Assembly: GCA_004519485.1 (NCBI GenBank)
Contig: CP038106.1
Span: 507,501 to 571,500, forward strand
Reading direction: 5' to 3'
Length of the DNA: 64,000 bases
Source: Nannochloropsis oceanica
Lineage: Eukaryota; Sar; Eustigmatophyceae; Eustigmatales; Monodopsidaceae
Shown: positions 54,832-64,000 of the stretch, piece after piece
Numbering within the stretch: the stretch's first letter is position 1
Layout: the number at the start of each line of letters is the position of its first letter
The notes under the pieces: generated by a model
What the model saw: the letters and a program-made list of their open reading frames with translations, nothing else
What the model was told of the DNA's origin: nothing
The model's database searches: none
Program-made: the position numbers and the translations under genes

Positions 54832-55654
54832 CTAGCTATTGATTGTAGAAGACACAGGGGAAGTAATGGTGGCGACTGTGGTGGTCGTGCGCCGGGGTTT
54901 GGCAGTGGTAGAGGAAGAAAATGACGGTTGTTTGGGCGTCGCAAGTCGGTCAAAAGAATTCAATCGGACAACTGGGCTGCTCTTGCTGGTGCTGGTAGAC
55001 AAGGCAGGCGAGGTGGTGGTAGTGTTGATAAGGACTCGGAGTTGGTCCCAAAGCTGATGCATGTACATGTCAGGAATGCTGTCAAGGGCAGGAAGAGTTA
55101 ACGACCAGATGGTATCTGGGTTCTGCTTCCCGCCCACACAGAGGACGATACGCTTGATGAGTAGGTGGGATTCCTTTAGTAGGAGCTCGGGACCTTTTGG
55201 ATTACGTCCCATTTTAGCGAGAATCTTGGCGATGCGTGGGAGCTCCTCAGGGGTGTGCTGTAAGGCCTCGCCTTTCACCAATGCCATTGTGGCGCCCAAT
55301 TCTGCTATGTTCCCCTTGCGCTCATATACAGTCTTCTCACATTCGTATAAGTCCTTGTAAAACAATAGCTGGCTGTCCGCATCCTCCACTCGCTCAAGCA
55401 CTTTGCAAAGGGCGTCGCACAACCCTTCCTCCAGCTCTTTCCCATTGCTGCTACTGCTGCAGCTGCTTGAGGTGATGGTGTTTAGAGGAACACGAGGTCG
55501 CTCCTTGATGCGCCGGAATAAGGCTGCATACGTCTGGCTTAGAGCAACAAGAATTGAACTGGATCCCACTAGCGAGACACGCAGCCTCTTTCTCCATGTC
55601 CTCCAGCAACTGTCGCAATTCTTGTAGCTTTATCCTTGTCCTCGCGGATGCCAC
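54832..55654 (-). CDS. Unrecognised helical protein; gene model uncertain
   Basis: The main frame (54832-55569, about 245 codons) is helical and charged (GLCDALCKVLERVEDADSQL, YECEKTVYERKGNIAELGA), with a conserved-looking core to about 55060 and a Ser/Thr/Pro tail. It begins without a good ATG. An overlapping frame at 55451-55654 carries a clear coiled coil (RTRIKLQELRQLLEDMEKEA) that reads like its natural N-terminus. The two frames cannot be joined by any GT..AG pair I could find with correct phase and reasonable length. Either an intron is unrecognised or there is a one-base frame change. No family is recognised and there is no membrane segment. Confidence 0.45.
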
Positions 55655-56131
55655 TCATGCCACAATTATTCCGGTCCGCAGCGGCAACAGCAGCAGCGGC
55701 GGCGGCGGCGGCATTCCCATCAGGCTCCCGCAACATACCGTCCCAAAAAAATCCAGCCGGAATGGACTAGGCTGAAAAGGACTAGGGCCGCAAGTTACGC
55801 CTGCCCCAGCAGCGGAAGCGCTTTCAGGTCGGGCAGAACAAGGGCTATAGTTTATTTTCGTATGAAGTAGGGAAGTGTGATTGGGTTAAGCTGTTGTGGT
55901 GGTCAGTACTTGAGGATTGTGTGTGCGTGTAAGTGACACGTGTGTTAACACACCAAAAGTGTAGCTCAGCGAGGTTGAAGCAGATTCCGCGAAGGCCGCA
56001 GCGCGCGCAACTTGCTTGTACAAAATGGTCCACGCCTCAATCAATCCATGCAACCATTACAGGCTAACACGGTGCATCACCACTACACACAAAATCTACA
56101 CCACACCCAGGGTCTCGTTCAATCAGAGATC
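55655..56131. promoter_or_regulatory. Divergent interval upstream of CEP295-like gene (477 bp)
   Basis: Contains a (GGC)n tract (about 55697-55715). TAGCTCAGCGAGG at about 55963 resembles a tRNA box A but has no matching box B. Confidence 0.35.
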
Positions 56132-58095
56132 ATGGTGGTGGCGGTCTACACAAAGCGCACTCAGCAGGGCTCTAACACCTTTCCCGCCTCGGCTTCAGCT
56201 CCCGCTTCCGCCGCCTCCCCAAGAGGCGGTACTAAGACCAGCGCCAAGGAAAAGCCGCGGCCTCCTCCTTCTCGGGCGGCAGCTTTTATCCCACCTTTGC
56301 TCCAGCAGGAGCCGCCTACCGGCGAGCCGTACCGGGAGCACGTCAAAATAATTCCCCCTTCTAAGGAGCGCACAGCCCGCGTCATCAAGCAGGCCCACCA
56401 CAAAGTACGTATCAGTAAATTAGGGAAATAGCCGGGGTGAGTTGGTGAGAGGGGTAATATTATATTCCTTTTGTTTGAAGTGTCTGAGCCGTGGATGGAT
56501 TGCTCACATGTGGCATCAAAAGGGAGAATGGGAATGCCCTGTTGAAGGCGCGTGGGGAGAAGAATAGGATTGTTATCTACTTAATTCTTCTTCCAAATAA
56601 AAGGCGCGACTCGCACTTCCCTGAAATACATTTTTTTTTCATTTAAACTCATTCACCGACTCCTGGCTCATCCACCTTCGCAGCGGTTAAAGCAAGTCCG
56701 CGGGGCCGATCGTCAAATTGCTGCCGCCATCCGTGCCCACTACCAGGAACGCCTCGAAAAAGGGAAGGCCCGAGTCATGGCCAAGGCTTACGCAGTCTGG
56801 CAGGGAGAGATGAAAGAGAGAATACGTATACTGAGCACGCGATTGCAAAACTCTGTTGTGTCCATTGGTGCAGGGCATCGCCAGGCCGAAGCAGCAGTCA
56901 TGGAGAAGGAGCGACAAGCAGCGGCGGCAACGCAACAGGCTCAGAAACGACGCGAGGAGGAATCTGTCCGCTTTGGTCGAGCACAAGAGAGGGCGCGGGT
57001 GGGAGGCCGGCAACGGGCGGAGATGTCGCGGTCCTCGTCCCAAGCCCGGCAGAGGGAAGAGAGTCGGAAAAACTTTATGATCAAGTCTCGGTCGATGACG
57101 CAACTGAGGAGCAGCAGCAGCAGCAGCAGTGGCAGCATTTTGCCGAAAATGAGCCTGGCTGCCAGTACAGGGGCCGTTCAAACCAGCAGTCCTTTTTTGG
57201 TGCGTGGCGCTGTGAGAGCAAGGAGGACATCGAGCGCGGGAAGGCGTATGGGAATGGGAGGAGGGGTGGGAGGGAAGAAAGGGAAAATGGCGGATGAGTT
57301 GCTCGAGGCGTTGGCGTCGCTGGACCGAGATCGGAAGATGCAGAAGCAAGACGTCATATCTTCATTTGCATTGCAACCATCTCAGAAAGCGAGTCGTAGG
57401 GGAGGAGGAGGGGGAGGAAGAGGAGGAGGAGGAGGAGGAGGGGGGGAGTGGGTAAGGGGAGAAGAAGCACAGGCTGAAAAAGGGGTGGAATCTTTATTAA
57501 TGGGGCACGTTCCCTTGGCGGCATCGCACCCGCCGGCATCTCGAGCACCTCGAACAGCAGCAGAATCGTCAACAACAGCAGGACCTACACGTGTGCAACG
57601 TCCTCGTCCTGGTGGTGCTTCGCGGCAGATGCCACTCGAAGAAGAGAAGGAAGAGGAGGAGGAGCAGGAGAAGGAAGACATACGAGGAGTCACTGGGACA
57701 ACGTGGCAAGACATGGAGGAGAAGGTAGCGCGAATTGAGAAGCAGCGGGAGGTGGATGAGGAGGAAGAAGCGGAGGAGGAAGGGGAGGGAGGGGCAGCTG
57801 AGTCATCTTCCGTCGCCTTGCTAGGACGCGGGCGACGTTTCGGGCGAGGAGAGAAGCAAGAAGAGGAAGAGGAGGAGGAGGAGGAGGAGGAGGAGGGAGA
57901 GACGGGCGTATTTTCATCATTATCGTCCACAGCGGAGCTTGAGCGAGAGATTGAAAGCATGAGAAAGAGCTTGGAGGAAGTTGCGCGATCGTTGCGTGGT
58001 CGGTCGATGTTTGATCCCAAGTTAGATGCATTGATAGAACAACGTCGCCAGCTTCAGAAAGCGATGAAATTCTCTCGAGGGCTACAGGAGACTGC

Positions 58096-58152
<57 letters not shown>

Positions 58153-58939
58153 CACCAGCGGGGTCCGGGGAAGTGAAAAGAGCGCTGTGCTTTCGGGGGT
58201 TGGAGGTGGTGATGATGATGCTGCTCCGGCAGGGAGAGAAATGGGTGGCGTGATTACTGCTGCTCGTGTCGCGCGCCGTGCGGAGGATACAGGGGCGATG
58301 CGGACGCAGCCAGTCTTTATTCGGGGAGGGTTGAAAGGGTTGTCATACTACCAGGAGGTAGAAGAGGAGGAAGGGGTGGGCGCTGGGACACGACTCTTGC
58401 ATGGTGGGAGACTGCAGCAACACTCTGTCGGTGGGTATGGGAGAAGAGAGAAAGTGGAAGAGAAGGAGGAGGAGGAAGTAGAGGAAGAAGGGATGGATGA
58501 ACAGTCCATTTCTTACACTGAGATGGATCTAAGCTTGAGCGCGCGGCAACTTCGAGCAGGGAATGTAGGTAGGGAGGGAGGGGGGGAGAGATCTGCTTAT
58601 TCCTCATTATTCCTGGAAAAGCAGTACGTGGAGGGAGAAAAGGAGGAGGATGAAGAAGAGGAAGAGGGAGGAGGACGTGTGGAGCTTTCGGTCGATCGTA
58701 TTGTGCAAGGCTATCAACAACGACGACAAGAGTTGGTGCGTCGTTTGGAAGCACGACGACGGCAAGTCCAAGGGGCCTCTTCTTTCCTTCCTTCGGCTCC
58801 ACCTGCTCGCCCTTCGTCGCCTCGTCCTGTCGGCATTATGGCGCCCTCGGCGCGGTCTCAGATGGAGCGCACGCGTCTGCTTCAACTGTTACGGCAACGG
58901 GAGGCACGTGTTAGAGGTGCAGGGGTATCGCGGCTGTAG
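56132..58939 (+). CDS. CEP295-like coiled-coil centriolar protein
   Basis: Two exons, 56132-56404 and 56684-58939, with a 279-bp phase-0 intron (GTACGT..GCAG). The product is 842 residues. The conserved part is near the N-terminus (about 85-150). It reads RLKQVRGADRQIAAAIRAHY, a Trp in AVWQGEM, and SVVSIGAGHRQAEAA. From memory, animal CEP295/KIAA1731 has RLLQVREQERDIALQIRE, W, and SLRSMGEGHQQAKE in the same order and spacing. The remainder is coiled coil with long Glu-rich runs (about 325-480), a Ser run encoded by (AGC)n/(AGT)n near 58095-58150, and basic segments. CEP295 (Drosophila Ana1) acts in centriole assembly. The match covers only the N-terminal block, so orthology is inference; it could be another coiled-coil protein. 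Confidence 0.65.
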
Positions 58940-60331
58940 ATCAGGGGAGGATGAGTGCTGTGTGATGGTGTACATAGCTGGCAGGAGTACAAGAAAAGGA
59001 CGAAGTATATCAAAAGAAGGCGAAGACGGCAACATAACGGGGGGGGGGAAATGAAGGGATTTTTTGATTGATGGTTTAATGAATTTCCACTTCTCTGATC
59101 TGCCTTGTTTCAATGGGGTCGAGCAGAGGACCTCCAGAGAGGTATCCCGTTGAAGGGTGGATCTGTCTAAGGCCGTTTTGGTCCATTCTGTGCCTCTCTT
59201 CTGACTCCTTTCTCTCGCCGTCACCTTTACTCGCTCGCTCTACCTTGCATTGCGTGAGCGATAGGCACTGCCATTGTGTTGTTTGTTGTTATGGTTGTGT
59301 TTTGGTCTGTTTGTTCGGTTGGCGTGTCTCAAACGATTGGCGTGTCTCAAAAGCACCTCAATTCTTCATTCATTCCGATGACTATCTGTCTCTTCTATTT
59401 TTCCAATTGTTCCATGCGCTCTGGCCTTCTCGTTTTTTCCCTGACCTTTTTCTTCTCTCCATATCGCAGAATCGCTACTTTCTTATCGTACGCAATTGCA
59501 GTCTCGCCTTTCTAGCTAACACACATACTCTGACGGCGCCCCATAATCGGAGGGATAGAAAGTAGGTGTATCGTTGGTGTGGTGTGATTGCACTCTGCCT
59601 TGATAAAAATTGACACAATTCAACAAGCAGTCAGGGCCATGGTGGCAAACCTATAGCCCGCAGAGGCTTCACAGGGAATTCGGTGTCTGAGGACAAGGAC
59701 GGTTTGCTCTCCGAAGATGATGTGAAAAGATTCCTTCCTTCTCGGCTTGTAGGTACGGAGAAGGAGGTTATAGAGGCACTTGGTGGCTTGTGTACGAATC
59801 AATCCTGCACATGCCATTCCTATTCTTCGACGACCATTCCGCACTCTATTCACCTTTCCCTCTCTCCATTTTTCCTGATTATGGTCCTCCACTTTTCAAA
59901 TATATTGATTTTTACCACTTATATCACTTTGTCTCATAAATATACATACAATCTCTCGCTCTCACGACATCTCTCTCTTCTTTTTCTCCAAAAACTTGCT
60001 CGATGAGTGGGTGGGAAGATTTGATTCCAATAGAAAGACGAAAGCATGCTCCCAGCATTCAAAACGTGGCCTTCGTCTGGATCGTTCGTGCACGCGCGAC
60101 ACAAGGACACAAGGTTGGCGTTTAGTGTAATTCAACCAACACTCTACCTCAGGTCCTTTCACATCTCTCTCCTCTTTCCAAACGCCTCTTCTCCCCGTTC
60201 GTTTATTTTTGTGGCAATGTGCCTTCATGAACACCATTATAGCCGCATCTTTTTCTCTCCCTTCCAGCTCTTCCTTGAATTTCCTCCTTTCTTTTCTTAC
60301 ACATGCACACTTCCCTTCTCCCTCTCCATCT
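58940..60331. other. Convergent intergenic region (1.39 kb)
   Basis: Between the CEP295-like and MYB genes. A direct repeat TTGGCGTGTCTCAAA occurs at about 59319 and 59337. A possible EF-hand-coding stretch lies at 59668-59760. The right part is pyrimidine-rich. No complete gene is supported. Confidence 0.35.
59668..59790 (+). other. Possible orphan exon with an EF-hand-like loop
   Basis: Following an AG at about 59671, a frame reads SEDKDGLLSEDDVKRFLPSR, which fits an EF-hand loop (D-x-D-G spacing) and exit helix. There is no start codon, and no partner exon that joins in phase was found. It may be a chance or decayed exon. Confidence 0.2.
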
Positions 60332-62077
60332 CTAAAACTCGATTCCCCCATCCAAATCCTCCAACAACAACAACCCATGCCCGCCATCCGCCCCTTCCTC
60401 TTCCAAATACGCGTCGTACGCATGCAAATGGATATCATTGTCATTATGATGATAGTGATGCTGTCTCCCCCCCACCACAACCGGCGGCGCATGCACATGC
60501 GCTCCCCCCCCTCCTGCACCCCTCGGCAAGGAATGAAGATCCGACTCTCCATTCACTGAGAACACAATATGGGCCAGGGCGTCATCGTGGTTGCTGTCGT
60601 GGGGCAGCTCTTCCAGCAACAAATCATGGTGGGAGTGCTCCTCCTTCAGCTCGACATGATGGGGGTCAAACGCCGCAAAGCCATCCTCCTCATGGACGTG
60701 ACCGTGAACAGTCCCTCTATCCGCCATGACTCTCAGGAGCTCCATCCCTTCCTCCTTCACGTGAATGCCGTGAACCTGCTGCTGCTGCGTTGGTACCTGC
60801 TGCTGCTGCGTTGGTACCTCATGTTGCTGCTGCTGCTGCTTTTTCTGTGCCCCCCCCCGCACTCCCCAGCTCCCTTGTCCACATCCCGCCGACGCATTTG
60901 CCGTCAAAGCCATGTTCTTGCTGCTGCCGTTGCTGCTGCTACCTTCGCTAGTGTCGCTACCCTTGCCCTTCCACCCTGAAAGCCCTCCAGCCCCAGCCAA
61001 CCCTGTCATGTTCAGCACAGGCGCCGCTGAGTTCATCTTATTAGTGTTGCTACCACAGCCCTTCCGCACCACTGCCGGGGCCACAGTCGCACAATTACTA
61101 CCATTAATATTCGCATTCAAAATACTTGTCCCTTGATCCACCACCTTCCGTGCGTCCCCACCCGAGTCACTTCTCCAATCGAGTCCGGCTGCATCAATGA
61201 GCAATTCGTCAATGTCCCCCCCTTTCTTAAACCATTCCGGAACTCCACACCGTGTGTACATCTCCGGTGTCACCCGCGCCAAAGTTGGCAAGGGCTCGCC
61301 CAACGACGACTCTGCATCTTGATCGCTCCCTCCATCCCCCATTACAATCGAATCGCTTCCGCCGTCCTCCTCTCCCGTTGTCTCTCCATCCAACCCCCCT
61401 CTGCTGCTACCTCTGCTACTGGTATGGTGCACGCCCATCGCTGGAGTGCTGGGTGGTAAGGGCAAGATCTCAGGAGCGGAGGCGTCCAGATTACGCGTGG
61501 CGGGATCCAGCACTACGGGGGAGAGGAAACGATAAAGTCCCTTCTCGATTGCTGCATCCTCCTCCTTATCCGTCATAAGGCCTACACGCTCGCCCTCCAT
61601 CCCCAAGTTCGCCGGCATAAACGTCTGCAACGCCGGGGAGATAGCCGCAGAGGTGGCCTCGGCACCTACTAAATACGAATTATAGACAAGCCCACGTCGC
61701 TTTCCGGTAAATTTGACACGTTTTCCCCCAAAGTGTGAGCCTTCCATTCCGAGCATATCACCATGGTGCCCGTTCTTCTTGGCTTTTGCCAATTTCTGGA
61801 AGTACTTTTGCGCGTGCGTGCGGATTTGGACCACCGTTCGGGTCTTGATTAGCTTTGCGATTTTCTTCCAACCCTTGCCGTGCATTTCTAGGCCTTTAAG
61901 AAACAGCACATGCTCTTCACAAGTCCATCGGCCAGTATTCTCTCGCCCTGTCTCTCCAAGCTGAGTCATGGAGGAAGTACCTTTGGGAGATTTGGTGGTC
62001 GTGGAGGACGCTGAGGGAGCGGTAAAAGAGGCGCTGGTAGCGGAAGCAGGGATGGAGGGAAGGAGGGGAAGCATCAT
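60332..62077 (-). CDS. MYB-related transcription factor, SHAQKYF type
   Basis: 581 residues from the ATG at 62077. One MYB repeat lies at about 49-95 (GRWTCEEHVLFLKGLEMHGK, GWKKIAKLIKTRTVVQIRTH, AQKYF). W51 and W70 are the first two core aromatics, and THAQKYF is the family variant of SHAQKYF found in CCA1/REVEILLE-like and other single-repeat MYBs. The domain binds DNA in the nucleus. The rest is low complexity: Ser, Asn, Gln (a repeated VPTQQQQ unit from a tandem DNA duplication near 60780-60820), Glu and His. The frame is open upstream of the ATG to an acceptor-like CTCAAAAGCAG (about 62109-62119), so a 5' exon may exist. Confidence 0.85.
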   Translation of the reverse strand: MMLPLLPSIPASATSASFTAPSASSTTTKSPKGTSSMTQLGETGRENTGRWTCEEHVLFLKGLEMHGKGWKKIAKLIKTRTVVQIRTHAQKYFQKLAKAKKNGHHGDMLGMEGSHFGGKRVKFTGKRRGLVYNSYLVGAEATSAAISPALQTFMPANLGMEGERVGLMTDKEEDAAIEKGLYRFLSPVVLDPATRNLDASAPEILPLPPSTPAMGVHHTSSRGSSRGGLDGETTGEEDGGSDSIVMGDGGSDQDAESSLGEPLPTLARVTPEMYTRCGVPEWFKKGGDIDELLIDAAGLDWRSDSGGDARKVVDQGTSILNANINGSNCATVAPAVVRKGCGSNTNKMNSAAPVLNMTGLAGAGGLSGWKGKGSDTSEGSSSNGSSKNMALTANASAGCGQGSWGVRGGAQKKQQQQQHEVPTQQQQVPTQQQQVHGIHVKEEGMELLRVMADRGTVHGHVHEEDGFAAFDPHHVELKEEHSHHDLLLEELPHDSNHDDALAHIVFSVNGESDLHSLPRGAGGGGAHVHAPPVVVGGRQHHYHHNDNDIHLHAYDAYLEEEGADGGHGLLLLEDLDGGIEF

Positions 62078-63464
62078 GCTGCCGGCCGCGGTAGTAGTTG
62101 CATCCTGCTTTTGAGGGGAAGGAGAGGATGTTGTGAGATTGCGTGTGAAAATAAAAATGATTGTTCATTGGTGCTATTATAGCAATCTGTCAGATTAAAC
62201 AGCGACGGGTCAAAGCAATGTACTCGGGGGGATGGCTCAGATCCAGGCACAATTTACTAGATGAGGGGGTCTGGTAAGCATCGCGCTTTAACTGGATCGA
62301 CGACGAGCATACAGGACTACTCAGTACATTTCCGTATTGGTCCAATGGGGAGGAGGAAACCGACGTCTCCACATAACTCAAGGCGCAGGGAAAGGGACGT
62401 GCATGGCTTGGGTGCAGATACATGATTTTGATAGGAAAGCATACATGCATATGGTAAAGGATTAGGGTGCAAGGAAAGGGACGTGCATGGCTAAAGTGCA
62501 GATACATGATTTAAAGATGAAATCATACATGCATATGCTGGGTCTGAATGTCGCATGGGACGAGTGAGTGTACTCGTCCGCATCAGGCCGGGTAGGCTTC
62601 CAGAACTGCTTGCAACTTGCACCACCTCCACCCACTTTTCTTGCCCATGCGAGGCCACGACGACCACAGAAATGTTCTCTCAAGCTGCAAGTCTCACTCC
62701 ACGTACCTGGGAGAGGGTGACCATAGGCATCTTGGGACTTGCTGTAGTTGCTGTTGGTCGGACTGCTGCTGCTGCTGCTGCTGTTGCACCTTACGGCGAC
62801 GATCTCCCCTGGGCCGCCTCCTGTCGTCTTCCCTGCGAGGAAGATGTGCCCGTGTGTAATGAGTGACGTGTATGTGCTGGGGTAACCAACCCACCAACCT
62901 TGTGCTGTCACACAGTGTGAAACAATTATGGACAAGCATTTGCGCGGTGAATAATCGAAGGAGGAAGGGGGCGAGAACTCGAGAATTCCAATCCAAACTG
63001 TATTCTGGGAGCACTAAGCTCGGTTCGACCATCGAGTGCAAGTGAAGAGAAATCTTCAGGCAGTAGGTCGAAAGCACGTAAGCACACCCGAACATTGAGG
63101 GAGATTTTGTTTAAAGCCCCGCCGTGTGGGGCGACATCTCCGCGTAGAGCAGGCCATCTTGCCATTGTTGTTCCCTTCTGTTGCGTAGCAGCTGCGCAGG
63201 ACAAATAAGGCTTGTCAAGGCCAACGGTGAAGGATGACGGCTTTGACGTCGCTGAGGCCCGAAATCCCGAGGGTGTGGCATCATCCAACAAATAAGAGCA
63301 AAACGTCCCAAGCAAACTTGTCTTTTGGGAGCATTTTGATTCCTCATTAATTATAAATCAGGCATAGGAGGCTCCACGACCCCTTTTAGGGTACAACATC
63401 ATTTCTGCCAAGAGTTTTTGATTAATTGCAAATCGCTTGTCCTTGCCCTATTTTTCCCCTGCAG
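62078..63464. other. Intergenic region (1.39 kb)
   Basis: No supported gene. Includes an 84-bp tandem duplication (about 62384-62545) and a (CTG)n tract near 62763-62785. Frames on both strands look random. It holds the promoter of the MYB gene. Confidence 0.35.
62384..62545. repeat. Tandem duplication, period about 84 bp
   Basis: Two diverged copies share GGGACGTGCATGGCT (62394 and 62478), then GTGCAGATACATGATTT and CATACATGCATATG at matching offsets. Confidence 0.8.
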
Positions 63465-64000
63465 TTTTTCAACGCGCAATGGGTCGGCCATAGTCAAGCT
63501 CGACCCGGCCGCCCCTCCCGAGCAACCCAACTTCACGGACTTCTCGGGGTTCCCCTTACTCCGACACGGTCAGTTATCATGTGTAGATACAGACACTTTG
63601 GTGCAAAGCATGACCTTGCTTCGAAAGGAGCTTGGGAGGAAGGATGAGGCATCAAAAGGGGGAGGGCCGCTGAACGCCTTATTCTGTCACACGTATGCAC
63701 GCCGCCAACTCGAGGCAATGGTGCAGGAGCTGGACCAAAGAGATGCGATGATGGACCAGTACATAAAAAAGGAGAAATACCTATTTTTGTCTTCAGAAGC
63801 AGCTCCTCAAAGAAAGAAAACAGCTCGTCCCATGGCAGGACAAATGTGAAGACTTGGCCACCACTATTATCTCTAGCTCGCTTCCTGAAAGCACCATCGC
63901 CACCGCCTGCCACATCTGCTGCGTCATCTTCTTGGCCAGAGGTTCAGTGCATAGTAACCAACGTTTTTGCTGATGCATTTCCTGACTGGTGGCGCTGGCC
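63465..64000 (+). CDS. Coiled-coil protein, partial, unrecognised
   Basis: An exon opens after a strong acceptor (TTTTTCCCCTGCAG, ending 63464) and reads FSTRNGSAIVKLDPAAPPEQ, then a helical region with LEAMVQELDQRDAMMDQYIK. This frame stops at 63849. The coiled coil continues without a break in a shifted frame from about 63797 (KQLLKERKQLVPWQDKCEDL) to at least 63940. Hence either a very short intron ends at the TTCAG at 63796 or there is a frame change. The gene runs to or past the right edge, and its 5' exons are not identified. No family is recognised. Confidence 0.4.

Noticed and set aside
55963-55976. tRNA box A-like TAGCTCAGCGAGG
   Set aside because: No box B or foldable cloverleaf within 100 bp downstream.
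62555-62866. Frame beginning MGRVSVLVRIRPG, reminiscent of a kinesin motor start
   Set aside because: The following residues show no P-loop or other kinesin motif, and the frame ends after 103 codons.

Overview
The window reads as nuclear DNA of a photosynthetic stramenopile (ochrophyte) alga, possibly a eustigmatophyte. There is a fucoxanthin/violaxanthin-type light-harvesting protein. Several proteins open with a signal peptide followed by an 'AF'-type site, which is the bipartite route into a secondary red plastid. Introns are few, mostly about 190-430 bp, with GT..AG ends. Genes are dense (about one per 2.5 kb) and alternate in strand, so most neighbours are divergent over short promoters or convergent. 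Low-complexity Ser, Gln and Glu runs are common inside proteins. The species is an inference; two centriole-type proteins argue against a lineage that has lost flagella entirely.

Layout, left to right. 0-8 kb: the 3' part of an unrecognised gene, a light-harvesting protein, and a three-exon FUSC-type membrane transporter. 8-9.6 kb: a gene-poor stretch with tRNA-like remnants and a short telomere-like motif. 9.6-18 kb: NBP35 (cytosolic Fe-S assembly), a single-pass membrane protein, a syntaxin-16/Tlg2 SNARE, and molybdenum cofactor sulfurase. 18-21.2 kb: a fucosyltransferase-like protein divergent from a plastid-type tRNA adenosine deaminase. 21.2-25.2 kb: accessory-looking DNA with an orphan exon, a decayed PIF1-like helicase and a perfect 33-bp inverted repeat. 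25.2-36 kb: a DHHC palmitoyltransferase, POC1, a Nudix hydrolase, an exostosin-like GT64, DDX49/Dbp8, a ferredoxin-metallo-beta-lactamase fusion and a nuclear poly(A)-binding protein. 36.6-47 kb: APC5, a second fucosyltransferase-like paralog, a Golgi GDP-mannose transporter and a plastid triose-phosphate-type translocator. 48-54.4 kb: the GTPase Ran (five exons) and a large phosphate-carrier-like protein fused to an EF-hand and organelle-targeting signals. 54.8-64 kb: an unrecognised protein, a CEP295-like centriolar protein, a SHAQKYF-type MYB factor and a partial coiled-coil gene at the right edge.

Themes. Secretory-pathway glycosylation is over-represented: two fucosyltransferase-like proteins, a GT64, a GDP-mannose transporter and a Nudix enzyme. 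A second theme is plastid traffic: the LHC, TadA, the triose-phosphate translocator, the ferredoxin-MBL protein and the carrier fusion. A third is centriole biology (POC1 and CEP295-like). The most unusual gene is the EF-hand/carrier fusion at 51.1-54.4 kb. All assignments come from reading motifs in the sequence; no database search was run.
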